Positions 1-9,316 of a stretch of DNA of 43,394 nt are shown piece after piece. Each line of letters begins with the position of its first letter. The first letter of the stretch is position 1. The notes below the pieces were generated by a model. That model was not told where the DNA came from, searched no databases, and saw only the letters and a program-made list of their open reading frames with translations. The translations under genes and the position numbers were made by a program. Source of the DNA: Streptomyces phaeoluteigriseus (lineage in GTDB: Bacteria; Actinomycetota; Actinomycetes; Streptomycetales; Streptomycetaceae). The stretch is taken from contig NZ_MPOH02000009.1 of the NCBI RefSeq assembly GCF_001896135.2, positions 417,928-461,321 of the forward strand. The letters run 5' to 3'.

Positions 1-194
1 CAGCCGGACGCCGTCAGCTCGGCGATCTGCTGGAGCGTCGCGCCGATGTCGGACGTCCGGGTCGTCGTCATCGACTGGACGGACACCGGGGCGTCCCCGC
101 CGACCGCCACGGACCCGACCTGGATCTGCCGGCTCTTCCGGCGCTCGGCGAGCTTGGTCGGAACGGACGGCATGCCGAGAGAAATCGCAGTCAT
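1..194 (-). CDS. ispG: 4-hydroxy-3-methylbut-2-enyl-diphosphate synthase IspG, N-terminal part
   Basis: Only the first 64 codons are inside the window; the gene runs off the left edge. The translated start, [20 protein letters not shown], followed by a segment ending [19 protein letters not shown], is the typical N-terminus of actinobacterial IspG (GcpE), where the VQSMT segment begins the TIM-barrel domain. IspG is the 4Fe-4S enzyme that converts MEcPP to HMBPP in the MEP isoprenoid pathway. It follows the site-2 protease gene on the same strand, and with dxr upstream forms the dxr - protease - ispG order common in actinobacteria. The ATG at 194 is the only good start; the ribosome binding site is weak. 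The iron-sulfur cysteines would lie beyond the edge and cannot be checked. Confidence 0.93.
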   Translation of the reverse strand, partial: MTAISLGMPSVPTKLAERRKSRQIQVGSVAVGGDAPVSVQSMTTTRTSDIGATLQQIAELTASG

Positions 195-324
195 CTGCTG
201 TGCAACCCCAAGTCGTGGATCAAGGTCCAGGTCCCGTCGGTGGCGGGCTCCAGGCTTCGAGATTACGGCACCGGCCCCTCCCCGGGCACCTCGCGGCCGT
301 CGAACCCACTCGATGGAAGGCGGC

Positions 325-343
325 CCGGCACAGATCGTGCCGG
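325..343. terminator. small hairpin between rseP-like gene and ispG
   Basis: A 7-bp perfect stem (CCGGCAC / GTGCCGG) with a 5-nt loop lies in the 169-bp gap after the protease stop. There is no U-run, so it may only attenuate transcription into ispG. Weak evidence. Confidence 0.3.
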
Positions 344-363
344 CGCCGGTGAACGCCGTACGG

Positions 364-1668
364 CTAGGAGATTCTCACCGGGTTGACGACGTCCGCGATC
401 AGCACCAGGAGGGTGAAGCAGACGAAGATCCCGGCCACCACGTAGGCCACCGGCATCAGCTTCGCCACGTCGAAGGGGCCGGGGTCGGGGCGGCGCAGCA
501 CCCTGGCGATGTTGCGGCGCAGTGACTCCCACAGGGCGCCCGCGATGTGCCCGCCGTCGAGGGGCAGCAGGGGGAGCATGTTGAAGAGGAACAGCGAGAG
601 GTTGAAGCCGGCGAGCAGCATCACGAACATCGCGAGCTGTTGCGAGGCCGGGATGTCGAGGGTGGCGATCTCGCCGCCGACCCGTGCCGCGCCGACGACG
701 CCCATCGGGGAGTCCGCTTCGCGGGGACCGTCGCCGAAGGCCGCGTCCCACAGGGCGGGGACCTTGGAGGGCAGGGCGGCGAGGGAGTCGACGGCGTCGC
801 CGACCCGCTCGGTCATCCAGGTCGCGGACTCGCCGAAGTCCTGTTTGACGACTCCGGTGGCCGCGCTGAAGCCGAGGAAGCCGGCCTTGACGTACTCGCC
901 CTGGACGTAGGTGCCGTTGGCGTCCTTCTTCGCGACCTGGTTGGTGGCGATCTTCGCGTTCAGGGTGACCTCGCGGCCGTCCCGGTCGACGACGATCTCG
1001 ACTTCCTTGCCGGCGCTGACCCGGATGAGGTCGGAGAGGGTCGCCCACTCCTCGGTGCGCTGTCCGGCGAAGGAGACGATCTTGTCGCCCTTCTCCATGC
1101 CGGCGGCGGCGGCCGGGGAGGCCGGGTCGGACTTCTTGCAGGTGTCGCGGTTCTCGCTCTGCGCGATGACGCAGGGCGAGACGGAGGCGACGGAGGTTGT
1201 CTGCTGCTGGATGCCGAAGCCCATCAGCACGGTGAGGAACAGGGCGATCGCGAGGATCAGGTTCATGAAGGGACCCGCGAACATCACGATGACCCGTTTC
1301 CACGGCTTGCGCGTGTAGAACATGCGCGTCTCGTCGCCGGGCCGGAGTTCCTCGTACGCCGCCGAGCGGGCGTCCTCGATCATGCCGCGCCAGGGTGAGG
1401 TGGAGCGGGCCGTGACGCGGCCGTCGTCACCCGGCGGGAACATGCCGATCATGCGGATGTAGCCGCCGAACGGGATGGCCTTGATGCCGTACTCGGTCTC
1501 GCCCTTGTGCCGCGAGAAGAGCGTCGGGCCGAAGCCGACCATGTACTGCGGCACGCGGATGCCGAAGAGCTTGGCGGTGGACAGGTGCCCCAGCTCGTGC
1601 CAGGCGATCGACACCAGCAGGCCGACGGCGAAGACCACTATGCCGAGGATGAACATCAGGGTCGTCAT
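364..1668 (-). CDS. M50 site-2 intramembrane zinc metalloprotease (RseP/RasP-like)
   Basis: The 434-residue protein has the hallmarks of an RseP-type site-2 protease. A first membrane helix carries the zinc motif HELGH (H24, E25, H28), a PDZ domain lies in the middle (around residues 180-265), and a late membrane helix carries [12 protein letters not shown] with the third zinc-ligand Asp. These enzymes cut transmembrane anti-sigma factors or remnant signal peptides inside the membrane. The start ATG overlaps the repaired dxr stop as ATGA, so translation is probably coupled. The length is normal for the family. The substrate cannot be inferred from the sequence. Its position between two MEP-pathway genes is conserved in actinobacteria and does not by itself imply a role in isoprenoid synthesis. 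Confidence 0.93.
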   Translation of the reverse strand: MTTLMFILGIVVFAVGLLVSIAWHELGHLSTAKLFGIRVPQYMVGFGPTLFSRHKGETEYGIKAIPFGGYIRMIGMFPPGDDGRVTARSTSPWRGMIEDARSAAYEELRPGDETRMFYTRKPWKRVIVMFAGPFMNLILAIALFLTVLMGFGIQQQTTSVASVSPCVIAQSENRDTCKKSDPASPAAAAGMEKGDKIVSFAGQRTEEWATLSDLIRVSAGKEVEIVVDRDGREVTLNAKIATNQVAKKDANGTYVQGEYVKAGFLGFSAATGVVKQDFGESATWMTERVGDAVDSLAALPSKVPALWDAAFGDGPREADSPMGVVGAARVGGEIATLDIPASQQLAMFVMLLAGFNLSLFLFNMLPLLPLDGGHIAGALWESLRRNIARVLRRPDPGPFDVAKLMPVAYVVAGIFVCFTLLVLIADVVNPVRIS

Positions 1669-2920
1669 GCGCGGGCCTCCGCCGTCCGTACCGCCAGTTC
1701 CCGGCCCGGGCCCGTGCCCAGGTCTCCGCTTCGAGGACGTCCGGCACGGTGAGCGAGGTTCCCGCGCGCGGGGTGCCGTGTTCCTCGACGACCCTCGTCA
1801 CGGTCTCCATGATCCCGTTGAACGGCAGCGCGCCCCTGCGGAACGCCTCCACGCACTCCTCGTTGGCGGCATTGAACACCGCCGGGGCCGTCCCCGCGAG
1901 CTCGCCCACGTGCCGGGCGAGGTTCACCGAGGGGAAGGCCTCGTCGTCCAGCGGGAAGAACTCCCACGTCGACGCCTTGCTCCAGTCGAACGCGGGGGCC
2001 GCGTCGGGCACCCGCTCGGGCCAGCCGAGGCCGATGGCGATGGGCCCGCGCATGTCGGGCGGCGTCGCCTGCGCCAGTGTCGATCCGTCCGTGAACTCAA
2101 CCATCGAGTGGACATACGACTGGGGATGCACGACCACCTCAATGCGGGAGAAGGGAATGTCGTAGAGGAGGTGTGCCTCGATGACTTCCAGGCCCTTGTT
2201 GACGAGGGTCGCGGAGTTGATGGTGATGACCGGGCCCATGGCCCAGGTGGGGTGTGCCAGGGCCTCCTCGACGGTGACGTGCGCCAGCTGTTCCTTCGTA
2301 CGGCCGCGGAAGGGGCCGCCGGAGGCGGTGACGACGAGCTTGCGGACGTCGGCGCGGGTGCCGGCCGCGAGGCACTGGAAGAGCGCCGCGTGCTCGGAGT
2401 CCACGGGGATGATCTGGCCCGGCTTGGCCAGCGCCTTCACCAGCGGGCCGCCGACGATGAGCGACTCCTTGTTGGCGAGCGCGAGGGTGCGGCCCGCCTC
2501 CAGGGCGGCGAGGGTGGGCGCGAGGCCGATGGAGCCGGTGATGCCGTTCAGCACGGTGTGGCTGTCGGAGGCGGCGAGCTGGGTGGCCGCCTCCGGTCCG
2601 GCGAGGATCTCGGGGAGCGGCTCGGCAGTGCCGTACTCGCCGCTCAGGGCCTCCCGCAGGGCGGGTACGGCGTCCTCGCGGGCGACCGCGACGGTCCGCA
2701 CCCGCAGTCGGCGGGCCTGCTCGGCGAGGAGGGCGATCCGGCCGCCGTTGGCGGACAGGCCGGTCACCCGGAAGCGGTCCGGGTTGCGCAGCACGAGGTC
2801 GATGGCCTGGGTGCCGATCGACCCGGTCGACCCGAGGACCACCACGTCCTTGGGGCCGTCGCCCGCCACGGGGTCGAAGGCGAGGTGCGGGTCGGCGAGG
2901 AGGGCTGGACTGTCGCTCAT
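1665..2920 (-). CDS. dxr: 1-deoxy-D-xylulose-5-phosphate reductoisomerase (one frame break near the C-terminus)
   Basis: Dxr (IspC) makes 2-C-methyl-D-erythritol 4-phosphate from DXP with NADPH, the first committed MEP step. Visible motifs are the nucleotide-binding GSTGSIG near residue 30, NKESLIVGG, the metal-binding DSEHAALFQ and the active-site loop that includes PTWAMGP. As read, the frame is broken about eleven codons before the end. At about 1704-1708 a GGCCC/GGG run appears one base short, turning the expected [18 protein letters not shown] ending into a run-on that reads over the next gene. Adding one base gives 418 residues, restores the C-terminus and places the stop in an ATGA overlap with the protease gene. 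That fit, and the gene's expected essentiality, argue for a sequencing error. The start at 2920 (MSDSPALL) is preceded by a GGGGGA stretch. Confidence 0.9.
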
Positions 2921-2962
2921 TCCCCCATTGTTGCCGCAACGCACGGGGGCGTGGACAGGGTG

Positions 2963-3015
2963 TCCCCCCACGGCCCCCTCCTGGGGGGCTCTTGGGGTGC
3001 TCTTGGGGGGACAGC
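2963..3015 (-). terminator. nested hairpin between acyl-CoA dehydrogenase and dxr
   Basis: A 9-bp outer stem (TGTCCCCCC at 2963-2971 with GGGGGGACA at 3007-3015) encloses a second perfect stem (GCCCCC at 2975-2980 with GGGGGC at 2986-2991). It lies just after the acyl-CoA dehydrogenase stop and is likely its terminator. That leaves only about 40 bp for a dxr promoter, so dxr may be partly expressed by read-through. Confidence 0.5.
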
Positions 3016-3036
3016 CCTGGCCAGGTGTGCCCGGTG

Positions 3037-4971
3037 TCACCCGATCGTGCGACGGACGTTCTCGTGTTCGGACGGTCCCGGAGTGGTGTCGGCGATCCAG
3101 GGGCCCTCGCCCGAGGGGTCGACGATGCCCTGCTCCAGCCACTCGTAGGTGCCCGCGAGGACGCCCTTGACGACCTTGTGGTCGAGGTCGTCGGTGTTGG
3201 ACCACAGGCGGGTGAAGAGTTCCTCGACGCGGATGCGGGACTGGCGGCAGAAGACGTCGGCGAGCTGGTAGGCCTCACGGCCGTGCTCGCCGCGGGAGCG
3301 CAGCAGCTCGGCGCGCACACAGGCCGCGCTCATCGCGAACAGCTCCGCGCCGATGTCGACGATCCGGCCGAGGAAGCCCTGCTTGGTCTCCATGCGGCCC
3401 TGCCAGCGGGACATGGCGTAGAAGGTGGAGCGGGCCAGCTTGCGGGCGTGCCGCTCGACGTAGCGCAGGTGCGGGGAGAGGTCGACCTCGTGCTTGAACT
3501 CGGTGAACGAGTTCGGGAGTTGACCGGGTCCCGCGACGAGCTTGGGCAGCCACTTGGCGTAGAAGACACCCGCGTTGGCGCCCGCCCTCGCCTTGTCCTG
3601 GAGGGACTTGTCGGGGTCGATGAGGTCGCCGGCGACCGAGAGGTGGGCGTCGACGGCCTCACGGGCGATCAGCAGGTGCATGATCTCCGTCGAGCCCTCG
3701 AAGATGCGGTTGATGCGCAGGTCGCGCAGGACCTGTTCGGCGGGGACCGCCCGCTCGCCGCGGGCGGCGAGGGAGTCGGCGGTCTCGAAGCCGCGTCCAC
3801 CGCGGATCTGGACCAGTTCGTCGGCCATCCGCCAGCCCATCTCGGAGGCGAACAGTTTGGCCAGGGCGCCCTCGATGCGGATGTCGTTGCGGTCCTCGTC
3901 GGCCATCTGGGAGGACAGGTCGAGCACGGCCTCCAGGGCGAAGGTCGTCGCCGCGATGAAGGAGATCTTCGCTCCGACCGCCTCGTGGTGGGCGACGGGC
4001 TTGCCCCACTGCTCGCGGGCCGCCGACCACTCGCGGGCGATCTTCAGGCTCCACTTGCCGGCCGCCACGCAGGAGGCGGGCAGCGAGAGCCGGCCGGTGT
4101 TGAGGGTGGTCAGGGCGATCTTCAGGCCCGCGCCCTCGGGACCGACGCGGTTCGCGGCGGGGACCCGGACCTGGTGGAAGCGGGTGACGCCGTTCTCGAT
4201 GCCGCGCAGGCCCATGAAGGCGTTGCGGTTCTCGACGGTGACGCCGGGCGAGCCCGCCTCCACGACGAAGGCGGTGATGCCGCCCTTGTGGCCCTCGCTC
4301 TTCGGCACCCGGGCCATCACGACCAGCAGGTCGGCGACCACGCCGTTGGTGGTCCACAGCTTGACCCCGTCGAGCACGTAGTCGTCCCCGTCGGGTACGG
4401 CGCTGGTGGCGAGGCGGGCCGGGTCGGAGCCGACGTCCGGCTCGGTGAGGAGGAAGGCGCTGATGTCGGTGCGGGCACAGCGCGGCAGGAACCGCTGCTT
4501 CTGCTCGTCGGTGCCGAACAGCTTCAGCGGCTGCGGCACGCCGATCGACTGGTGTGCCGAGAGCAGCACGCCGACCGCCGGGCTGGCCGAGCCGACCAGG
4601 GCCAGCGCCTTGTTGTAGTACACCTGGGTGAGACCGAGCCCGCCGTACTTGGGGTCGATCTTCATGCCGAGGGCGCCGAGTTCCTTGAGACCGCGTACGA
4701 CCTCGTCGGGGATGCGGGCCTCGCGCTCGATGAGGGCGCCGTCGATCCGCGTCTCGCAGAACTCGTGGAGCTTGGCCAGGAACTGCTCTCCGCGCCGTAC
4801 GGCCTCGCCGGTGGGGACGGGATGGGGGTGGATGAGGTCGAGGCGGAAACGGCCCAGGAAGAGTTCCTTGGCGAAGCTGGGCTTGCGCCAGTCCTGTTCC
4901 CGGGCGGCCTCCGCCACCTGACGGGCCTCACGTTCGGTGACGACGGGCTTCTTGAGGGGTGGTGCGGACAT
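3037..4971 (-). CDS. acyl-CoA dehydrogenase, long/very-long-chain (ACADVL/ACAD9-like)
   Basis: This 644-residue FAD flavoprotein would oxidise acyl-CoA esters to trans-2-enoyl-CoA. It is longer than the usual 380-400-residue acyl-CoA dehydrogenase. The canonical dehydrogenase core spans roughly residues 60-440, followed by a C-terminal helical extension like that of VLCAD/ACAD9. Visible motifs include [13 protein letters not shown] and LWTTNG (FAD-binding middle domain), RGGRGFE, and [15 protein letters not shown], whose Glu corresponds to the VLCAD-type catalytic base. I chose ATG at 4971 because it has a GAGGTG Shine-Dalgarno at a good distance; a GTG three codons upstream (4980) is possible. 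It appears monocistronic. Chain-length preference is inferred only from architecture. Confidence 0.88.
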   Translation of the reverse strand: MSAPPLKKPVVTEREARQVAEAAREQDWRKPSFAKELFLGRFRLDLIHPHPVPTGEAVRRGEQFLAKLHEFCETRIDGALIEREARIPDEVVRGLKELGALGMKIDPKYGGLGLTQVYYNKALALVGSASPAVGVLLSAHQSIGVPQPLKLFGTDEQKQRFLPRCARTDISAFLLTEPDVGSDPARLATSAVPDGDDYVLDGVKLWTTNGVVADLLVVMARVPKSEGHKGGITAFVVEAGSPGVTVENRNAFMGLRGIENGVTRFHQVRVPAANRVGPEGAGLKIALTTLNTGRLSLPASCVAAGKWSLKIAREWSAAREQWGKPVAHHEAVGAKISFIAATTFALEAVLDLSSQMADEDRNDIRIEGALAKLFASEMGWRMADELVQIRGGRGFETADSLAARGERAVPAEQVLRDLRINRIFEGSTEIMHLLIAREAVDAHLSVAGDLIDPDKSLQDKARAGANAGVFYAKWLPKLVAGPGQLPNSFTEFKHEVDLSPHLRYVERHARKLARSTFYAMSRWQGRMETKQGFLGRIVDIGAELFAMSAACVRAELLRSRGEHGREAYQLADVFCRQSRIRVEELFTRLWSNTDDLDHKVVKGVLAGTYEWLEQGIVDPSGEGPWIADTTPGPSEHENVRRTIG

Positions 4972-4980
4972 GAGGCTCAC

Positions 4981-5692
4981 CTCGCCGCGAATCGGGTTCT
5001 CGGACCACGTTGGTTACCGATGGGTGCTACCCGATCGTTGGTACCCGATCCCGGGCGAGCCCACCACCCCTCGCGCGTCCGATCGGCCGACGTCGACCGA
5101 GCACGACGTGGTGTCCGGGCGGCCCTTTCCCCTGGAGCCCCCGGTGCCGGACTCGGTTCCGGAGGCGTGCCGGTCGTTGCCGAGGAGCTTGCGCCGGACG
5201 AGTGCCCGGGTGGAGTCCGGCGGGCCGGTCGTTACCGAGGAGCTTGCGCCGGACGAGTGCCCGGGTGGAGTCGTCGAGGTCGGGGGTGGCCCGCCCCGGC
5301 GGTCGGGCCGGATCACGATCCCGCCGGTGGGCCGGTCCCGCCGGCCCGTGGTGTTCCTGCCGCGCGGCCCAGGTCGTGGGCGACGCTCGTGACGCCGGGG
5401 TTCGCTGAGACGGAGAAGCCCCCGTTCGACCACCTCCTGCGGCGCCGACCCGGATCGGCGGGCCGGCGCACGCCATCCACGCCCCGTCGACCTGTGACGC
5501 CGACGGCGGCGGCGAAGCCCTTCGCCCCCCGGGAAAGGCGGGTCCGCGGTGTTGCCTCAGGGGTCCTTCCGGGGGGACGGTTCCCGTACGTCCTCCAGCG
5601 GCCGCAGCGGCGCGGAAGGCCGCCGCGGCCGACGGAGTCGGGGCCGCCGGACCGGCCCGCGCGACCGGTTCGGCGAAGTCCCGAAGAAACCC
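4981..5692. other. non-coding stretch between acyl-CoA dehydrogenase and the xyloglucan locus
   Basis: No convincing gene is visible. The first 60 bp hold the acyl-CoA dehydrogenase promoter region with two similar blocks (TTGGTTACCGAT and TTGGTACCCGAT). Around 5170-5272 there is a duplicated 48-bp element, annotated separately. Minus-strand fragments such as DSTRALVRRKLLGND look protein-like, but frames change within 55 bp, so at most this is a decayed gene remnant. It marks the left border of the xyloglucan locus. Confidence 0.5.
5170..5272. repeat. duplicated 48-bp element, period 55 bp
   Basis: Positions 5170-5217 and 5225-5272 are identical except for one base (G versus A). Each copy begins CCGGTCGTT and ends GGGTGGAGTC, and the two are separated by 7 bp. 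The 55-bp period is not a multiple of three, which argues against a coding repeat. Confidence 0.85.
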
Positions 5693-5710
5693 TGTCGAAG
5701 CGCTTCGACA
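5693..5710. promoter_or_regulatory. LacI-type operator 1, upstream of lacI
   Basis: A perfect 18-bp palindrome, TGTCGAAGCGCTTCGACA, lies 105 bp before the lacI start. The central CG-step symmetry is typical of LacI/GalR operators. The same core occurs at three other promoter positions in this locus and nowhere else that I found in the window. Confidence 0.8.
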
Positions 5711-5781
5711 ACCTATGGACACCCACTCGCGCTAGAGCTACTGTCAAAGCACCCTCACCCGCCCTTGTTCCCCCTGCGCAC

Positions 5782-5799
5782 TGTCGAAGCGCTTCACAC
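5782..5799. promoter_or_regulatory. LacI-type operator 2, next to the lacI start
   Basis: The core GAAGCGCTTC (5786-5795) is intact and the left arm TGTC matches operator 1. The right arm reads ACAC where operator 1 reads GACA, as if one G were missing. It ends 15 bp before the lacI ATG, a position suited to autorepression. Confidence 0.7.
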
Positions 5800-5814
5800 A
5801 TCTTGGAGAGCTGG

Positions 5815-6827
5815 ATGGTCACCCTCGCCGAGGTCGCCCAGCACGCCGGAGTCTCGGCGAGCACGGTGAGCTATGTCCTCAGCGGCAAGCGGTCCATCTC
5901 CGCGACCACCCGGGAGCGGTGGAGCAGAGCATCCGCCAGCTCGGCTACCACCCGAACGCGGGCGCGCGGGCCCTGGCCAGCAGCAAGTCGAACATCATCG
6001 CGCTGATGATCCCGCTGCGCACCGACATGTACGTGCCGGTGATGATGGAGATCGCCATCGCGGTCGCCACCACCGCCCGCACGCACGGCTACGACGTCCT
6101 GCTGCTCACCGGCGAGGAGGGCCCCGACGCCGTGCGCCGGGTCTCCGGCAGCGGGCTCGCCGACGCGATGATCCTCATGGACGTCCAGCTCGACGACGAG
6201 CGGCTGCCGCTGCTGCGCGGCACCGACCAGCCGTCGGTCCTGATCGGGCTGCCCGCCGACACCACGGGCCTGACCTGCGTGGACCTCGACTGGACCGCGA
6301 CCGGCGCGCTGTGCGTGGAGCACCTGGCGACGTTCGGACACCGCGACATCGCTGTCATCGGCGAGGCGCCCGCCGTGTACGAGCGGCACACCGGTTTCGC
6401 CGAGCGCACCCTCGAAGGACTCCGCTCCCGGGCGAAGGAACTGGGGCTGCGGGTGCTGCACCGCCCGTGCGAGAACGGGTACGACGCGATGGCGGTGACG
6501 CTGGCCCGGGTCCTCGACGAGCGTCCTGGCACCACCGGGTTCGTCGTGCAGAACGAGTCGGCGGTCGAGCCGCTGCTCGCGCTGCTGCGGCAGCAGGGCC
6601 GGGCCGTCCCCGAGGACGTGTCCGTGGTCGCCATCTGTCCCGACCAGGTCGCCGTGCAGGCGTCGGTGCGGCTGACGTCGGTCGCCATCCCCGCGCAGGA
6701 GATGGGGCGGCGGGCCGTGGAGTACCTGGTCGCCAAGCTCGATCGCCGGGGTGACGACGACGTGGTGCTGCTCGCCCCGGAACTGACGGTCCGCGCGAGT
6801 TCGGGCCCCGCGCCGGCCGCTTCCTGA
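5815..6827 (+). CDS. LacI-family transcriptional regulator (frame break after the HTH)
   Basis: The N-terminus MVTLAEVAQHAGVSASTVSY followed by VLSGKRSIS is a textbook LacI helix-turn-helix and hinge start. The sensor domain follows in a second frame beginning VEQSIRQLGYHPNAGARAL. A one-base shortfall in the GCGGTGG stretch at about 5917-5921 separates them; adding one G gives a 337-residue protein of normal LacI length. The sensor part resembles periplasmic-binding-protein folds (SNIIALMIPLRTDMY, VDLDWTATGALCVEHL, GHRDIAVIGE). It sits 130 bp upstream of the GH31 gene on the same strand, and four matching operators in the locus make it the probable local repressor. The inducer is likely a xyloglucan-derived sugar (inference). 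The start is fixed by GGAGAG just upstream and by the HTH. Confidence 0.85.
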
Positions 6828-6956
6828 CCCACCGCACCTCCCGCACGTCCCTGCCGCACACCTCTCGCACACGCCTCTCCCACACCACGGACCGCACCGG
6901 TGCCCGCCCGTGGCACCCGCATGTCCCACTCCTCCAGGAGCACAGGAGCACGCCAC

Positions 6957-9005
6957 GTGAATCAGCCTGCCGAAAACCAGCCTCAGGTCAGCCTGGCGCA
7001 GTCGTCTCCCACCGTCGGGACGTTCCGTGAGCGGGACGGCGCGCTGGAATGGAGCGGCCGTCAGGAGACCGTCCGGGTCGAGCCGTGGGGTCCGGACGGG
7101 GTCCGGGTCCGTGCGCGGCTCGGCGGTCCCGTTCTCGACGGTCTGCCCGGCGCGCTGCTCGCGGAGGCGCCGCCGGCCTCGTCCACGGTCAAGATCGAGG
7201 ACGGGCGGGGGCGGCTGACGGTCGGCGCGCTGACCGTCGAGGTGGACGCGGAGGGCATGATCCGCTTCCTGGACACCTCCGACGACCGGGAGCTGCTGGC
7301 CGAGGAGCGCGCCCACTTCTGGTGGCCCGGTTCGCGTCTCTACACGGCCGTCGGCAATGGCCACCACCGCCTGGAGCAGCGCTTCGCCGCCTACGACGAC
7401 GAGAAGCTGTACGGCCTGGGCCAGCACCAGCACGGACGGTTCGACCAGAAGGGCCTCGTCCTGGACCTGGTCCAGCGCAACGCCGAGGTCGGCATCCCGG
7501 TGCTCACCTCCAGCCGGGGCTACACCCTGCTGTGGAACAACCCGGCGATCGGTCGGGTGGAGCTGGCGCACAACGGCACCCGCTGGGTGGCCGACTCGGC
7601 CCGGCAGATCGACTACTGGGTCACCGCGGGCGCCCCGGCCGACGCCCAGCGCCGCTACAGCGCGGTGACGGGCCGTACGCCGATGCTGCCGGAGTGGGCG
7701 GCGGGCTTCTGGCAGTGCAAGCTGCGCTACCGCACTCAGGAGGAACTCCTCGCGGTGGCAAGGGAGTACAAGCGGCGGGGGCTGCCCCTGGACGTCATCG
7801 TGTGCGACTTCTTCCACTGGACGCACCTGGGCGACTGGAAGTTCGACCTGAAGGAGTGGCCCGACCCGGCCGCGATGGTCCGCGAACTGGACGAGCTGGG
7901 CGTGAAGCTCGTGGTGAGCGTCTGGCCGTCGGTGTCCCCGCTGTCGGAGAACCACCAGCTGATGGAGCAGCGCGGCTACTTCATCGGCACCCAGTACGGC
8001 CCGATGGCGCACGCCGACTGGCCGGACAAGGAGGTCGCCTCCACGGTCCAGGTCGCCTTCTACGACGCCACCAACCCGGAGGCCCGCGAGTTCGTGTGGT
8101 CCAGGGTCCGCGACAACTACCTGGCTCCCTACGGGATCACGGCGTTCTGGCTGGACGCCTGCGAGCCGGAGCTGAAGCCGGGCTTCCCGGAGAACCTGCG
8201 CTACTGGGCGGGTCCGGGCCTGGAGGTCGGCAACATGTACCCGGCCGAGAACGCGCGCACCTTCTACGAGGGCCTGCGCGCGTCCGGCAGCGGCGACGAC
8301 GAGATCATCACCCTCAACCGGTCGGCGTGGGCGGGCAGTCAGCGCTACGGCGCCGCCCTGTGGTCCGGTGACATCGGCACCGACTTCCCGACCCTGCGCC
8401 GCCAGATCGCGGCCGGCCTCAACACCGCCCTGTCGGGCATCCCCTGGTGGAACACCGACATCGGCGGCTTCCACGGCGGCGACCCGGACGACCCGGAGTA
8501 CCGCGAGGTGCTGGTCCGCTGGTTCCAGTTCGGCGCGCTGTCCCCGCTGATGCGCCTGCACGGCTTCCGCGACCCGGGCACGCCGCTGGGCCCCCAGATG
8601 ACCGGCGGCCCCAACGAGGTGTGGTCGTACGGTGAGGAGGCCGGGGCGGTCCTGGAGAAGTACCTGCGGCTGCGCGAGCGGCTGAAGCCGTACGTGCTCC
8701 AGGTGATGCGGGATGCGCACGAGGAGGGGCTGCCGGTGATGCGGCCGCTGTTCCTGGAATTCCCCGACGACCAGGCCGCCTGGTCCGTCGACGACTCCTA
8801 CCTCTTCGGCCGGGATCTGCTGGTCGCCCCGGTCCTCACGGCGGGCGCGACGGCCCGTACGGCCTACCTTCCGGCGGGCGCGCGCTGGACGGACGCGTGG
8901 ACGGGTCGGACGTACGAGGGCGGTACGGCCGTGACGGTCGACGCCCCGCTGGACCGGATCCCGCTGTTCCTGCGGGACGGGGCGCGGCTGCCCGTGGCCG
9001 AGTAG
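6957..9005 (+). CDS. GH31 alpha-xylosidase (cytoplasmic, xyloglucan type)
   Basis: This is a 682-residue glycoside hydrolase family 31 enzyme. The nucleophile motif is FWLDACEPELKP (D400), the DxxEPE form seen in xyloglucan-active alpha-xylosidases, rather than the form in alpha-glucosidases. The acid/base Asp is in LWSGDIGTDF (D472). The N-terminal beta-sandwich contains YGLGQHQHGRFDQKG, and the barrel includes VIVCDFFHWTHLGDWKFD. No signal peptide is present, so it should act inside the cell, removing alpha-1,6-xylose from the non-reducing end of imported oligosaccharides. The GTG at 6957 has AGGAG eight bases upstream; an upstream in-frame start at 6900 would add 19 unstructured residues. 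It is probably co-transcribed with lacI. Specificity is inferred from the motif and from the neighbours. Confidence 0.88.
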   Translation: MNQPAENQPQVSLAQSSPTVGTFRERDGALEWSGRQETVRVEPWGPDGVRVRARLGGPVLDGLPGALLAEAPPASSTVKIEDGRGRLTVGALTVEVDAEGMIRFLDTSDDRELLAEERAHFWWPGSRLYTAVGNGHHRLEQRFAAYDDEKLYGLGQHQHGRFDQKGLVLDLVQRNAEVGIPVLTSSRGYTLLWNNPAIGRVELAHNGTRWVADSARQIDYWVTAGAPADAQRRYSAVTGRTPMLPEWAAGFWQCKLRYRTQEELLAVAREYKRRGLPLDVIVCDFFHWTHLGDWKFDLKEWPDPAAMVRELDELGVKLVVSVWPSVSPLSENHQLMEQRGYFIGTQYGPMAHADWPDKEVASTVQVAFYDATNPEAREFVWSRVRDNYLAPYGITAFWLDACEPELKPGFPENLRYWAGPGLEVGNMYPAENARTFYEGLRASGSGDDEIITLNRSAWAGSQRYGAALWSGDIGTDFPTLRRQIAAGLNTALSGIPWWNTDIGGFHGGDPDDPEYREVLVRWFQFGALSPLMRLHGFRDPGTPLGPQMTGGPNEVWSYGEEAGAVLEKYLRLRERLKPYVLQVMRDAHEEGLPVMRPLFLEFPDDQAAWSVDDSYLFGRDLLVAPVLTAGATARTAYLPAGARWTDAWTGRTYEGGTAVTVDAPLDRIPLFLRDGARLPVAE

Positions 9006-9022
9006 CCACGGCGGGCGCGCGG

Positions 9023-9058
9023 ACGCGGCCGGTCTCCCCCGGGAGGGACCGGCCGCGT
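9023..9058. terminator. strong hairpin after GH31
   Basis: A 12-bp perfect GC-rich stem (ACGCGGCCGGTC at 9023-9034 with its complement at 9047-9058) with a 12-nt loop begins 18 bp after the GH31 stop. It should end the lacI-GH31 transcript before the convergent GH12 gene. Confidence 0.8.
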
Positions 9059-9316
9059 GGTCCGTCCGCGGGGGCGGACCGAGGCCAGGAAGCGGACGAG
9101 GGCGCGGGTGTGCGGGACGTCGGGGTGCAGCGGGGGGCGGGGGCCGTGCGGGCGACGTGCGGCTGGACCGCCCGGCCGCCACGGCCGCGACCGTGGCGCC
9201 GAGTGGGTGCCGCCGTCGCGGTGCCCGGTGTGGCGAGCGGCGCGGCGGCGGCGACCAGGATGACGCGGAGGGGGTGGGGGTCCGCACGGGCTCCGGGAGA
9301 TCCCACCCCCGCCCGG
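9059..9316. other. gap between convergent GH31 and GH12
   Basis: No gene is supported in this part of the 311-bp gap. A minus-strand frame contains a signal-peptide-like run (VILVAAAAPLATPGTATAA), but the rest is low-complexity Pro/Arg/Ser sequence that overlaps GH31, so I do not call it. Confidence 0.5.

Noticed and set aside
1665..2920. dxr as a pseudogene
   Set aside because: All catalytic parts are intact, only the last residues are shifted, the repair restores an overlap with the next gene, and the enzyme is expected to be essential.
2992..6006. Very long plus-strand open frame of about 1000 codons across the acyl-CoA dehydrogenase and the following gap
   Set aside because: It is the antisense of a clear acyl-CoA dehydrogenase, is rich in Gly/Arg/Asp/Val typical of GC-rich shadow frames and has no motifs. 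Only its last part (from 5815) is real, as the lacI HTH.
6899..6917. 6-bp hairpin between lacI and GH31 as a terminator
   Set aside because: The stem is short, there is no U-run, and a functional lacI-GH31 pair with 130-bp spacing is more plausible.
8836..9306. Minus-strand frame with a signal-peptide-like stretch between GH31 and GH12
   Set aside because: It overlaps the GH31 3' end and the terminator hairpin, and the rest is low-complexity; no ribosome binding site.
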